Shown one piece after another: positions 50,366-59,456 of a stretch of 64,000 nt of DNA. The stretch is from an uncultured Kiritimatiellota bacterium (GTDB taxonomy: Bacteria > Verrucomicrobiota > Kiritimatiellia > RFP12 > DVOR01): the NCBI GenBank assembly GCA_944391085.1, contig CALXSE010000001.1, positions 1-64,000 of the forward strand, written 5' to 3'. The position numbers were made by a program, and so were the translations under genes. The notes under the pieces were generated by a model. The model made no database searches. It was given only the letters and a program-made list of their open reading frames with translations, and was not told the origin of the DNA. Position 1 is the first letter of the stretch, and the number at the start of each line of letters is the position of its first letter.

Positions 50366-51394
50366 ATGATCCGCAATGCGATGTTCACGGTGGCGTTCGG
50401 CGTCTGCGCGCTTGGCGCGACGGCCCTTTTCGCCCAGGAATCCGAGGCCGAGGCACAGCCGTTGCGCTTCGAGCCCATGGTACGCGTGCTCAACCTGGAG
50501 CGCGACGCCGACGCCAAGCCCGGCGCGGCGCTCCGCGTGCGCGGCGCCGACGGCAAAACCCGCGAGGCCGTCGCCTACAAGGCCTATCCCTACGGCTCCA
50601 CCTTCGAGGCGGACGAGGGCGTGCGCTTCCGCGTCGGCTTCTCCAACCTCACCTACGCCGTCGTGCGCGGACCCGCACGCTTCACCCCCAAGGCCGCGGA
50701 CGAATGGCGCAAGGTGACCCTCGACGCGCAGCTGGGCGACTACAACCTGCGCGTGGACGACCGCTCGCTCCCCGGACAATTCGAGATCACCACGCCCCTG
50801 GGCACCTTCACCAACCTGGCCGGCATGGCCCGCCTCCACCTGGGCAAGGACTTGGCCGCCAACGAGACGGTGGGCACGGATGACTTCTCCTTCCGCACCC
50901 TTTCGGGCAACGCCGTCTTCAAAGGCCTCCACTACACCATGAGCGGGATGACCCAGGCCAACGCCTTCGCCTCCGCCGACACCCAGGGTTTCGTCACCTC
51001 CGAGCTCACCGGGCGCCTCGGCGAAGTCAAGATGGAACTGCCCACGGGCGGCAACAACGCGCCCACCCCCTTCTCCCTCACCCCCGGCGCGCAGGTCAAG
51101 ATCGCCCGCGCCAAGCCCAAAGGCTCCGACAACTGGGTCGTCTCCGTCCTCACCCTCTACGCCAACGGCCAAGCCCAAAACTACTTCTGCTACGTCGAAG
51201 GGCGCGGCGAAGGCTATGCCACGGGCGAACTCCTTGCCGAGGTGCTCCCCCCGGAGCCCGAGGAAGGCGAACTGCTTGACGACGAGGGCGGCGACCTCGA
51301 CGGGGATCTCGGCGGGGACGACGTCTTTGGCGACGACTCGCTGGGCGACCTGCCCGACGAGATGACCGACTTCGACGACGGCGCCCTCCTTTGA
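50366..51394 (+). CDS. Secreted protein with acidic C-terminal tail (FecR-like middle), unknown function
   Basis: The 342-residue protein has a signal peptide (MIRNAMFTVAFGVCALGATALFA), a beta-rich body and a final segment of about 55 residues made mostly of Asp, Glu, Gly and Leu (for example DDEGGDLDGDLGGDDVFGDD). The body has ADEGVRFRVGFSNLTYAVVRGPARF and FEITTPLGTFTNLAGMARLHL, which resemble FecR/LysM-less beta-jellyroll repeats, but the match is weak. It may bind cations through the tail or serve as periplasmic structural protein. The PpiD-like gene follows after 46 nt. Confidence 0.7.
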   Translation: MIRNAMFTVAFGVCALGATALFAQESEAEAQPLRFEPMVRVLNLERDADAKPGAALRVRGADGKTREAVAYKAYPYGSTFEADEGVRFRVGFSNLTYAVVRGPARFTPKAADEWRKVTLDAQLGDYNLRVDDRSLPGQFEITTPLGTFTNLAGMARLHLGKDLAANETVGTDDFSFRTLSGNAVFKGLHYTMSGMTQANAFASADTQGFVTSELTGRLGEVKMELPTGGNNAPTPFSLTPGAQVKIARAKPKGSDNWVVSVLTLYANGQAQNYFCYVEGRGEGYATGELLAEVLPPEPEEGELLDDEGGDLDGDLGGDDVFGDDSLGDLPDEMTDFDDGALL

Positions 51395-51440
51395 TGCGCG
51401 GCGCGCCGACCGAACCCAAACAACACTACACGCAGCGACC

Positions 51441-53138
51441 ATGTTCATCTATCGTTTCTCCCGTCTGATCAAAAGCAAACTGCTCTGGGGCTTCCTCGCC
51501 CTCCTGATGGTCTTCGCCTTCGTGGTGGCCGATTCCTGCTCCGGCCTGGCCGGCCAGGCCGGCGGCGCCAGGATCGGCGACGACCCCGTCGCCCCGCGCA
51601 CCATGTCCCAGGCCGAACGCGCCATCGGCGTCATGAACGGCGAGCTCATGGGCGCCCTGCCCGAGCACGCCCAGGTCTTCGCCATGTTCCTGCGCGCAAA
51701 CGAAAATCAGGATGAAGAAGAGGAAGGCCTCGCCACCCGCCGCGCCGTTTGGAAACTCCTCGCTGCCCGCACCGTCGGCGACCGCCACGGCCTTGCCGCC
51801 GGCACCCCCGCCGCCGTCGACGCCATCGAAAGCTGGTTCGTCGGCCCCTCCGGCGCCTTCGCGCCCGAGTTCTACCGCGCCTTCCTCGCCCGCGCCAACT
51901 TTGCCGACAGCCCCCGCGCCTTCGAGGAACTCCTCGCCGACACCTGGCTGCCCGCCCAAGCCGCCACCCTCGCCGTCTTCAACGCCGTCGGCTGGGTCTC
52001 ACCCATGGAGCGCGACTTCACCCTCTCGACCCGCTTCGACAAGACCACCGCCTACGCCGCCACCCTCCCCAACACCCTCAAGGACGAGGCCATCGACGTC
52101 TCCGACGCCGAGCTCCAAGCGTGGTACGACGCCCACAAGGACGATTATCAGGTGCCCGAGCGGCGCGCCATCGCCTACGTCGAGATCCCCTCCGCGCCCT
52201 TCGGCGACAAGCTCGACATCCCCGAGCTCGACGCCATGCAGTATTACGAAGACCATCAGTCCGAGTTCTACGGCACCGGCACCAACGCCACCGTCACCCT
52301 CCCCTTCGAGGAAGTCAAGGACAAGGCCATCGCCAAGGAGCGCGCCCGCCGCGCCATGGAGGAAGCCTTCGTCCACGCCAACGAGGCCCTCGTGCCCCAA
52401 GCCGCCACGGCCGGCCTTGCCGCCGCCGCCAAGCCCTACGGCGAGACCAAGACCGCCACCCTCCAAAACGGCCAGGCCCCCGGGTTCCAGAACGGCCGGG
52501 ACGTCGCCGCCTCCGTCTTTGAGATGGACACCGAGGAAGCCCAGTTCAACGCCGTCGCCGGCGACGACCGCGTCTACCTCATCCAACTGACCAAAATCGA
52601 GCCCGCCCACATCGCCGCCCTCGACGAAGTGCGCGACGCCGTCCTCGCGGACGCCCGCCGCGACAAGCGCGAGCAGCGCCTCCGCGCCAACGGCGAGACC
52701 ATCCGCGGCCTCCTGGCCAAGGAGCTGGAGAAGGGCACGGCCTTCGACCAGGCCGTCGCCGCCTGCAAGGTCGACGGCCTCACCGCCACCACCGCCATGA
52801 CCTTCACCCTCGGCAACCGCGCCGCAGACATCGACATCCCCCACCGCGACACCATCCTCGCCGCCGCCGCGCAGCTCGGCGTCAAGGCCCTCTCCGAGCC
52901 GCAGCTCACCCCCGGCGACGACCTCGTCCTCGTCTACGTCGACAAACGCGAGCCCGGCGACGCCCTGCTCAAGGCCACCTCCACCCCCCGCCTGCTCCAA
53001 GAGCTCGCCTTCTGGGGCGCCCTGCCCCTCGCCGGCGACTGGCTGAGCTGGAACCTTGACCGTCAGCCCCCCACCCGCGCCGACGGCGTTCCCCTCTTCC
53101 CCGTGGCCCGGCCCGACGAGGAGGAGCCCGCGGAGTGA
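51441..53138 (+). CDS. PpiD/SurA-like periplasmic chaperone without a visible PPIase domain
   Basis: The 565-residue protein has one N-terminal membrane anchor (FLALLMVFAFVVADSC) with MFIYRFSRLIKSKLLWG before it, then the helical SurA/PpiD N-region (IDVSDAELQAWYDAHKDDYQVPERRAIAYVEIP) and the C-terminal helix pair typical of PpiD (HIAALDEVRDAVLADARRDKR). The parvulin catalytic core expected between these blocks is not recognisable; instead there is a helical AKERARRAMEEAFVHANEALV stretch. It is likely to hold or guide outer-membrane or secreted clients, perhaps including the product of the gene just upstream. Confidence 0.78.
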   Translation: MFIYRFSRLIKSKLLWGFLALLMVFAFVVADSCSGLAGQAGGARIGDDPVAPRTMSQAERAIGVMNGELMGALPEHAQVFAMFLRANENQDEEEEGLATRRAVWKLLAARTVGDRHGLAAGTPAAVDAIESWFVGPSGAFAPEFYRAFLARANFADSPRAFEELLADTWLPAQAATLAVFNAVGWVSPMERDFTLSTRFDKTTAYAATLPNTLKDEAIDVSDAELQAWYDAHKDDYQVPERRAIAYVEIPSAPFGDKLDIPELDAMQYYEDHQSEFYGTGTNATVTLPFEEVKDKAIAKERARRAMEEAFVHANEALVPQAATAGLAAAAKPYGETKTATLQNGQAPGFQNGRDVAASVFEMDTEEAQFNAVAGDDRVYLIQLTKIEPAHIAALDEVRDAVLADARRDKREQRLRANGETIRGLLAKELEKGTAFDQAVAACKVDGLTATTAMTFTLGNRAADIDIPHRDTILAAAAQLGVKALSEPQLTPGDDLVLVYVDKREPGDALLKATSTPRLLQELAFWGALPLAGDWLSWNLDRQPPTRADGVPLFPVARPDEEEPAE

Positions 53139-53674
53139 TTTCCCTGGCGCGGCCTCCCACGGGGCCGTGCTCGCGTACTTTGCTGCTTGCACAAATGTGG
53201 CTCTCCATGTACGCGTGATTATCAGACATTGTATCCTTCGCATCGGAGGGTCCCCACAAGGGCCCTCCCCTCATTTGTGGGCCGAGGCAACGGTTTCCGT
53301 CGTGGGATGCGTCCCCCCCCCCCCGAGACGCCCATGGCATGATGGGATGTGGGCGCTGATGGCGTTGCCCTTGAATGGAAGCCCCTTACGCAGCCCTGCC
53401 AGAAGGACGTGACGACGGGAAAGAAGCCGGTGCGGCTCATGAAGGCCTGCCGTCCTTCGTTCGGGATGCATGGCGGATAGTCGTTGCGGCCCATGCCGCG
53501 TTTTGCCTATGCATTCCAAGCGGTCGCCATGGGGCGGCAAGGGTTCCGACAGCCTCGCCGACGGGGAGTGGCGTGCGGTGTCCTCTCCGAGGGCACAGGT
53601 CGCGCGGTGCGGCATGGCCGCCGCCCACCGTTGCCGCCTCGCCAGACGCAATCCACTTCCCACCGCCTTCGGTT
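53139..53674. other. Gene-poor stretch with a 12-C tract
   Basis: No convincing gene, tRNA or known RNA is seen. The base composition is less skewed than in coding DNA. It contains a hairpin GGAGGGTCC/GGGCCCTCC (53235-53262 region) that competes with CCCACAA/TTGTGGG, and a run of twelve C at 53313-53324 flanked by GCGTC and GACGC. On the minus strand near 53215-53235 weak -10-like sequences (GATACAAT, TGATAATC) occur. It may hold an unrecognised RNA or a decayed gene. Confidence 0.4.
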
Positions 53675-53703
53675 TTGTGCGCGGGCGGCGATTTTGCTAG
53701 AAT
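53675..53703 (+). promoter_or_regulatory. Promoter of the S1-domain gene (TTGTGC-17-TAGAAT)
   Basis: TTGTGC at 53675-53680 and TAGAAT at 53698-53703 with TTTTGC before the -10 and 17-bp spacing. The leader is about 21 nt with AAGGAAGGA before the ATG. Confidence 0.7.
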
Positions 53704-53730
53704 ACGGCGCGTTTTCAAGGAAGGATCGCC

Positions 53731-54927
53731 ATGAAGGATTCCAAAGCCGATTTCGCAGCCCTGCTTGCCGCCAGCGGGATGGATTACCGCCGCGGCTTCA
53801 ACCCCGGCGAGGAGGTGCGCGCCACCGTCCTCTCCACCAAGGGCCACTACGTGGTGCTGGACGTCGGCGCGAAGGATGAAGGGGTCGTGCCCAAAGAGGA
53901 GTTCATCCTCGACGACGGCACCCTGCGCGCCCAGGAGGGTGAGAAAGTCAAGGTCTGGTTCGTTGGGATGCGCCAGGGCAACCTCGTCTTCACCGCCCGC
54001 AACAAGGCCACCGGCCGCGGCGACGCCGCCCTCCGCCAGGCCTTCGAGGCCGGCACCCCCATTGACGGCCTCGTCAAGGCCGAGGTCAAAGGCGGCTACG
54101 AGGTGGACGTCGCCGGGCAGCGCGCCTTCTGCCCTTACTCGCAGATGGATCTCCACCGCGCCAAGGAGCCCGCCGACTACATCGGCACCAAGCAGACCTT
54201 CCTCATCTCCGAATACGGCGAGGACGACCGCGGCGCCAACCTCATCGTCTCGCGCCGCGCCCTCCTCGAGCGCGAGCGCGCCGAGCAAAAGGGCGCCCTC
54301 CTGGCCGACCTTGCCGAGGGCCAAGTGCGCGAAGGCACCGTCACCCGCGTGATGGACTTCGGCGTCTTCGTCGACCTCGGCGGCGCCGAGGGCCTCGTCC
54401 CCACCCGCGAACTCTCCTGGGATCGCGCCGCGAAGCCCGAAGACCTCGCCAAGCCCGGCGACACGGTGGAAGTGCTCGTGCAGCGTTTCGACCCCGCCGC
54501 CGAGCGCATCACCCTCTCCCTCCGCGCCCTGCGCCAGAACCCCTGGGACGCCTTCGCCGCGCAGTACCGCGTGGGCGACGTGCTCAACGCCAAGATCGTC
54601 CGCATCGCCACCTTCGGCGCCTTCGCCCAACTCGCCCCCGGCGTCGACGGCCTGCTTTCCAACGGCCGCCTCGCCGCCCTCGCCAAGGGCCGCCGCATCG
54701 CCTCCGCCCACGAGGTCGTCGAGGAAGGCCAGACCCTGGAAGTCAAGATCGAGAGCATCGACCTCGACGCCCACAAAGTCGCCCTCAAACCCGTCACTGC
54801 CGAGGAGCCCTCCAAGGGCGACGCCCCTGCCAACGACCCCGACGCCGACCCCTCCGCCTGGATCCGCGCCAACCGCGCCAAGAACGCAGGCCTGGGCAAC
54901 AACCCCTTCGCGGGCCTCAACCTTTGA
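53731..54927 (+). CDS. rpsA: 30S ribosomal protein S1-like protein with four S1 domains
   Basis: The 398-residue protein has four S1 RNA-binding domains at about residues 25-93, 108-185, 199-270 and 284-358. The third is the most canonical (VREGTVTRVMDFGVFVDLGGAEGLVP). E. coli S1 has six; four-domain versions are known from several phyla. The final 40 residues are Asp/Pro/Asn-rich. It probably helps mRNA binding and initiation on the ribosome. In a genome that seems to use leaderless mRNAs, a shortened S1 is of interest. A second, longer S1 elsewhere in the genome cannot be excluded. Confidence 0.85.
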   Translation: MKDSKADFAALLAASGMDYRRGFNPGEEVRATVLSTKGHYVVLDVGAKDEGVVPKEEFILDDGTLRAQEGEKVKVWFVGMRQGNLVFTARNKATGRGDAALRQAFEAGTPIDGLVKAEVKGGYEVDVAGQRAFCPYSQMDLHRAKEPADYIGTKQTFLISEYGEDDRGANLIVSRRALLERERAEQKGALLADLAEGQVREGTVTRVMDFGVFVDLGGAEGLVPTRELSWDRAAKPEDLAKPGDTVEVLVQRFDPAAERITLSLRALRQNPWDAFAAQYRVGDVLNAKIVRIATFGAFAQLAPGVDGLLSNGRLAALAKGRRIASAHEVVEEGQTLEVKIESIDLDAHKVALKPVTAEEPSKGDAPANDPDADPSAWIRANRAKNAGLGNNPFAGLNL

Positions 54928-55538
54928 CGCGTCCCGTCAATCTCTTCTTCGATTCCCGCGGCCAGGCGCGCCTTCGTTACTGGGCCGGCGGGACGGTTCG
55001 CGAGCGGTGCGCGCGCTGCCCCGCCGGGTTCCTGTGCCTGCCACCAGACCCTGAGGCCGACGCCGTCCCCACCCGACCGCTCGAGACCCCGCGCGAAGCG
55101 CTCTTCCATGCCTTCCGCGCCCTGCCCCTGCGACCCGGGGAAGACTGGCGCCTGGCCGACGGCAACGCCTTCACGCCCCTCTGGGGAAAGGTCTTCGAGG
55201 CCCTGCTGCGGATGCTCCGCCGCCCCCCGGAGGCGCGCTGGTGCGTCCGCGGCGAGCCCGGCTGGTTCCTCCAGTTCGGCCTCCGCGAGGACGATGGGAC
55301 TTACACGATGGCCGCCCTCCTCCTGCCCAACGGGAAACCCGCCGTCCTCACCTTCCGCGCCGAAGACCTCCTCGACGCCCTCCCCCCGCCCCGCCCCTTC
55401 GCCGAGATGGATGCCACCACCCAGGCCGACGGCCTCCCCCCCCAGACCGACCGCCTCCCCTGGCACGCCCGCATCCGCCTCCCCATCGACACCCCCGGCG
55501 CGGCCTTCCTCACCCTCCGCCCACGCACGGCCCCCTGA
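54924..55538 (+). CDS. Protein of unknown function, 204 aa
   Basis: I do not recognise this protein. It starts with TTG overlapping the S1 gene stop as TTGA, reads TRPVNLFFDSRGQARLRYW and has a CARCPAGFLCLPPD cysteine cluster near residues 29-42. A Trp-rich centre (PLWGKVFEALLRMLRRPPEARWCVRG, split by helices) and a Pro-rich end follow. No signal peptide or membrane helix is seen. Coupling to the S1 gene suggests cotranscription. The 85 bp to the convergent methyltransferase gene hold only GC-rich inverted repeats. Confidence 0.6.
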   Translation: MTRPVNLFFDSRGQARLRYWAGGTVRERCARCPAGFLCLPPDPEADAVPTRPLETPREALFHAFRALPLRPGEDWRLADGNAFTPLWGKVFEALLRMLRRPPEARWCVRGEPGWFLQFGLREDDGTYTMAALLLPNGKPAVLTFRAEDLLDALPPPRPFAEMDATTQADGLPPQTDRLPWHARIRLPIDTPGAAFLTLRPRTAP

Positions 55539-55623
55539 ACGGGCGGCCGATGATTGGCGCCCGGGCTCAGACGGCCCGGCGGGCGGCGGGGCAGACGCTC
55601 CGCGCGTTGCGCGGGCGCCGGGC

Positions 55624-56457
55624 TTAGGCCTGCCAGCGGGCGTAGGCGCCGGAAGGGAGGGGGAAGACGTCCTCTGCGCCGGAAAGCAGCATCTCGCCGG
55701 AGGCGACCGCGCCGCCCAGCCCGCGGAGGGCCTGGGTGAGCACGTTGGAGAGGACGACGGGGGTGTGCCCGGGGGTGTGGGCGGAAAGCAGGAGAAAACA
55801 GGGGGCGTCGCTCAGGAGCGCGCGGCAAAGACGGAGGGTCTCGGTGAGGTCGCGCTCGATCTTGTAGGTTTCGCCGTTGCCGCCGCGCCCGTAGGTGGGC
55901 GGGTCAAGGATGATGCCGTCATAGCGGCGTCCGCGGCGCACCTCGCGGTTGAGGAACTTGTGCGCGTCGTCGACGATCCAGCGGATGGGGTGGCTCTCGA
56001 GGCCGTTGAGGGCGGCATTGGAACGGGCCCATTGGACCATGCCGCGGGAGGCGTCGAGATGGCAGACCTCGGCCCCGGCGCGGGCGGCGGCGAGGGTGGA
56101 GCCCCCGGAGTAGGCAAAGAGGTTGAGCACGCGGAGGGGGCGGCGGGCGGCGGCGATGGCCTCGCGGATCCAAACCCATTGGGCGCGCTGTTCCGGGAAG
56201 ATGCCGAGATGGCCGAAGTCGGTGCCGGAGAGACGAAAGCGGGTGCCGTCGACGGCGATGGCCCATTCCTTGGGGAGGCGGCTCCGGCCGTGCCAGCGGT
56301 TGCCGTCCTCGCGGTCGAAGGTGGCGTCGGCGGTCTTCCAGAGTGCCGGGCGCTGGGGTTGCCACACGGCCTGGGCGCAGGGTCGGGCAAGGACCACGTC
56401 GCCGAAGCGCTCAAGTTTGGCCCCGTTCCCGCTGTCGAGCAATTCGTAACCGTTCAT
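55624..56457 (-). CDS. Class I SAM-dependent methyltransferase, RlmI/RlmL-C-like
   Basis: The 277-residue protein has the SAM-binding motif [22 protein letters not shown], the acidic loop HLDASRG, and the catalytic-side motif [12 protein letters not shown] (DPPxF/Y type) found in 23S rRNA m5C/m2G methyltransferases. It lacks the N-terminal PUA domain of RlmI, so it is a shorter relative. An rRNA base is the likely target. It overlaps the rnc stop by four bases, which supports an RNA-related role. Confidence 0.85.
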   Translation of the reverse strand: MNGYELLDSGNGAKLERFGDVVLARPCAQAVWQPQRPALWKTADATFDREDGNRWHGRSRLPKEWAIAVDGTRFRLSGTDFGHLGIFPEQRAQWVWIREAIAAARRPLRVLNLFAYSGGSTLAAARAGAEVCHLDASRGMVQWARSNAALNGLESHPIRWIVDDAHKFLNREVRRGRRYDGIILDPPTYGRGGNGETYKIERDLTETLRLCRALLSDAPCFLLLSAHTPGHTPVVLSNVLTQALRGLGGAVASGEMLLSGAEDVFPLPSGAYARWQA

Positions 56458-57119
56458 GGCGTCTCCAAGGGGAGTTTGGCGAGGAGCGCGGCGGCGGCGG
56501 CGGCCTCGGCCTGCTTGCGCGAGGGGCCCTCGCCCTCGGCCTCGAGGCCGGCGCACCGGGCGGCGACGCGGAAACACGGGGCATGGCGCGGGCCTTCGAC
56601 GGCGAGCTGGGTGTACGCGGGCAGGTCGGCGGCGTGGCGCTGGGCGTATTGGAGCAGGCGGCCCTTGGGGTTGTCGACGACGACGCGGCGCTGGGCGGGC
56701 GGGGCGGTAAAGTCCGCCTCGACATACAGCAGATTGAGGAAGCGCTCGGCCGCGGCTCGACCGCCGTCGAGCCAGGCCGCGCCGAGGAGCGCCTCGCAGG
56801 CGTCGACCTTGGCCTTGTCCGCACGGTTGCAGCTCTTCCCGAGGTCGCCAAGGGCCTCCTCGAACCAGGCGCCGAGGCGCGGAAGGCGATCGCGGATGCC
56901 GACGGTGGAGACCAGCGCGTCGTGCCAGACGGTCAGGCCGCCCTCGTCCAGCCCCGGGTGCGCCAGGAAGAGGCGCTCGGCGACAAGCAGGCCGAGCACC
57001 GCGTCGCCGAGGAACTCCAGGCGCTGGTTGTCCTGGCCCGGGCGCGTCGGGGCGGGGACGGTGAGCGCGCGGCGCAGGAGCGCGGGGTCACGGAAGGCGT
57101 AGGGCGGGCACGCCGGCAC
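56454..57119 (-). CDS. rnc: Ribonuclease III
   Basis: RNase III cuts double-stranded RNA, including rRNA precursors. The 221-residue protein has the signature [21 protein letters not shown], the second acidic site [17 protein letters not shown], and a C-terminal dsRNA-binding domain ([18 protein letters not shown], then [19 protein letters not shown]). The start codon is GTG at 57119, four bases after the SPFH gene stop. Length is normal. Confidence 0.95.
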   Translation of the reverse strand: MPACPPYAFRDPALLRRALTVPAPTRPGQDNQRLEFLGDAVLGLLVAERLFLAHPGLDEGGLTVWHDALVSTVGIRDRLPRLGAWFEEALGDLGKSCNRADKAKVDACEALLGAAWLDGGRAAAERFLNLLYVEADFTAPPAQRRVVVDNPKGRLLQYAQRHAADLPAYTQLAVEGPRHAPCFRVAARCAGLEAEGEGPSRKQAEAAAAAALLAKLPLETP

Positions 57120-57123
57120 GGGG

Positions 57124-58041
57124 TCAGCCCTTCTTGACGACGGAGGTGGCGACTTTGAGGACGGAGGCGATGTCGACGAGGTTCGAGGGCAGGATCATGG
57201 TGGTGCCCTCCTTGGCCAGCTTGCCGAACTCGCTGAGGTACTGTTCGGCGAGGCGGAGGTTCACGGCGTCTGCGCCGCCGGCATTGGCGCTGATGGACTG
57301 GGCGATCTCGGCGAGGCCTGCGGCGGTGGCCTGGGCGACGAGGCGGATTTCCTCGGCGCGGCCCTGGGCCTCGTTGATGCGGCGCTGCATCTCGCCCTCG
57401 GAGCGGGCGATGGCCTCCTGCTTGTCGCCCTCGGCGCGGTTGATCTTGGCCTGGCGCTCGCCCTCGGATTCGGCGATCATGGCGCGCTTCTCGCGCTCGG
57501 CGCGCATTTGCTTTTCCATCGCGTCGTGGATGGCGCGGGGCGGGGTGATGGACTTGATCTCGTAGCGCATGACCTTGACGCCCCATGGGTTGGCGGCGGC
57601 GTCGACGGCGTTGCAGATGGCGGCGTTCATCGTCTCGCGCACGTTGAAGATGGTGTCGAGCTCCAGCTTGCCGATTTCCGAGCGCATCGTGGTCTGCGCC
57701 AGCTGGGTGGTGGCGACCAGGTAATTGTCAATGCCGTAAGAGGCCTTCACCGGATCCATCACCTGCAGGTAAATGATGCCGTCGACCTCGACGGTGATGT
57801 TGTCCTTGGTGATGCACTGCTGCGGCGGCACGTCCAGCGGCGTCTCCTTGAGCGTGCGCTTGTACGCCACGCGGTCAAGGAAGGGGAACAGGACGTGGAA
57901 GCCCGCGTCGAGCGTGGCGTTGTACTTGCCCAGGCGCTCGACGATGTAGGCCGAGCGCTGCGGCACCACGACGGCGGTCTTCAGGATGGCGACGGCCACC
58001 AGCACGATCAGGACGACGATCAAAAACAACGACAACGACAT
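57124..58041 (-). CDS. SPFH/band 7 membrane protein (stomatin-like, QmcA type)
   Basis: The 305-residue protein has one N-terminal membrane helix (LIVVLIVLVAVAILKTAVVV), then the SPFH domain (VPQRSAYIVERLGKYNATLDAGFHVLFPFLDRV, ITKDNITVEVDGIIYLQV) and a coiled-coil of Glu/Arg-rich heptads (residues 190-235). It would oligomerise at the inner membrane and organise microdomains. The NfeD-like gene is just upstream, the classic SPFH-NfeD pairing. Confidence 0.92.
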   Translation of the reverse strand: MSLSLFLIVVLIVLVAVAILKTAVVVPQRSAYIVERLGKYNATLDAGFHVLFPFLDRVAYKRTLKETPLDVPPQQCITKDNITVEVDGIIYLQVMDPVKASYGIDNYLVATTQLAQTTMRSEIGKLELDTIFNVRETMNAAICNAVDAAANPWGVKVMRYEIKSITPPRAIHDAMEKQMRAEREKRAMIAESEGERQAKINRAEGDKQEAIARSEGEMQRRINEAQGRAEEIRLVAQATAAGLAEIAQSISANAGGADAVNLRLAEQYLSEFGKLAKEGTTMILPSNLVDIASVLKVATSVVKKG

Positions 58042-58054
58042 GTCTCCGCTCCCT

Positions 58055-58486
58055 TCACTCGACGCTCAGCGTGATGTTATCCCGGGAGACGACCCTGGCC
58101 GTCTCCCCTTTCCCGATGGGCCGCGCGGCCGTCGCCGGCCACTCCGACCCGTTCAGCAAGACGCGCCCCGGGAGCGGCGGGCGGATGGCCTCCGCCACCA
58201 CCACCGTCGCGCCGACGAACCCGTCGTCATACGCGGCCCCGCCCGTGCGCTCCTCGCGCCCGCCCAGCAGCCCGCGGCAATAGCGCCGCCCCAGCGCCAG
58301 CGTCAGCACCGAGCTCACCGCGAAGCACAGCCCCTGCGCCGCCGCGCCCATCCCCGGGAAGAGCCAGACGGCCACGCCCGTGGCCAGCCCGCCCAGCCCA
58401 AAGAAGAGGATGACGAACCCCGGGACGAAGAGCTCCGCCAGCATCAGCGCGAGCCCCACAATCAGCCAAACCACCGCGATGTCCAC
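58055..58486 (-). CDS. NfeD-like membrane protein
   Basis: The 143-residue protein has four hydrophobic segments in the first 75 residues (IAVVWLIVGLALMLAELFVPGF, LFFGLGGLATGVAVWLF, GLCFAVSSVLTLALG) and a C-terminal OB-fold (GFVGATVVVAEAIRPPLPGRVLLNG, EWPAT). It matches the short NfeD class without protease domain, the partner of SPFH proteins. Start codon GTG at 58486; the gap to fcl is 13 nt. Confidence 0.9.
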   Translation of the reverse strand: MDIAVVWLIVGLALMLAELFVPGFVILFFGLGGLATGVAVWLFPGMGAAAQGLCFAVSSVLTLALGRRYCRGLLGGREERTGGAAYDDGFVGATVVVAEAIRPPLPGRVLLNGSEWPATAARPIGKGETARVVSRDNITLSVE

Positions 58487-58499
58487 CGCCGGCCCCCCC

Positions 58500-59453
58500 T
58501 CAATGCCCCAGGCGGATGTCGCCCGAGGCGAGCGCCGCGCGGTATTCGGCCACCGTCCGCGAGATGCCCTCCTCCAGGTCGATCTTCGGCGCCCAGCCGA
58601 ACGAACGCAGCAGCGAGGAGTCGCACAGCTTGCGCGGCGTGCCGTCGGGCTTTGAGGCGTCCCAGCGGATCTCGGCCTGGCAACCGGTGGCCGTGCGGAT
58701 CATCTCGGCGAGCTGGCGGATGGTCACCTCGCGGCCCGAGCCCACGTTCATCAGATCCGGCGGGTTGTCCAGCCCCAGCGCGTACAGGCACGCCTCGGCC
58801 AGGTCGTCCACGTGCAGGAACTCGCGCAACGGCGTCCCGGTGCCCCACAGCGCCACCTCCGGCGCGCCCGTGGTGCGGGCGACCTCGAACTTGCGGATCA
58901 TCGTGGGCAGGACGTGCCCGCCCACCACGTCATAGTTGTCCCCCGTCCCGTACAGGTTCGTGGGCATGAGCGCGTGGTAGCACACGCCGAAGTCGCGCCG
59001 ATAGAACTCGCAGAGCTTGAGGCCGGAGATCTTCGCCAGTGCATAGCCCTCGTTGGTCTTCTCCAGCGGGCCGGTGAGGAGCGCGTCCTCGGGGATGGGC
59101 TGGGGCGCCAGGCGCGGATAGATGCACGAGGAGCCCAAAAAGAGCAGCCGCCCCACGTCGGCGCGGAAGGCCGCCTCGACGACGTTGGCGGCGATCATGA
59201 CGTTCTCGTAGAGGAAGGTGGCGTTGGCCGCGCTGTTCGCGCCGATGCCGCCCACGCGCGCCGCGGCGATGACCGCCACGTCGGGCTTGTTCGCCGCGAA
59301 CCAGGCGCGCGTCGCCGCCTGGTCGGTCAAATCCAGCTCGCGGTGCGTGGCCGTGAGGATCCGGTCGCACCCGCGCCGTTGGAGCGCCCGCACGACGGCC
59401 GACCCCACCATCCCGCGGTGGCCGGCCACGTAATAGCTCAGCTTGGTGTCCAT
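58500..59453 (-). CDS. fcl: GDP-L-fucose synthase
   Basis: The enzyme epimerises and reduces GDP-4-keto-6-deoxymannose to GDP-L-fucose using NADPH. The 317-residue protein has VAGHRGMVGSAVVRAL, the serine region FLGSSCIYPRLAPQPI, YALAKISGLKLCE with the YxxxK active site, and PTNLYGTGDNYD. Length is typical. It is transcribed with gmd, 3 nt downstream. Confidence 0.96.
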   Translation of the reverse strand: MDTKLSYYVAGHRGMVGSAVVRALQRRGCDRILTATHRELDLTDQAATRAWFAANKPDVAVIAAARVGGIGANSAANATFLYENVMIAANVVEAAFRADVGRLLFLGSSCIYPRLAPQPIPEDALLTGPLEKTNEGYALAKISGLKLCEFYRRDFGVCYHALMPTNLYGTGDNYDVVGGHVLPTMIRKFEVARTTGAPEVALWGTGTPLREFLHVDDLAEACLYALGLDNPPDLMNVGSGREVTIRQLAEMIRTATGCQAEIRWDASKPDGTPRKLCDSSLLRSFGWAPKIDLEEGISRTVAEYRAALASGDIRLGH

Positions 59454-59456
59454 GCC

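Noticed and set aside
53375..53734. 119-codon frame upstream of the S1 gene
   Set aside because: No ribosome site, odd composition, and it overlaps the S1 promoter and start region.
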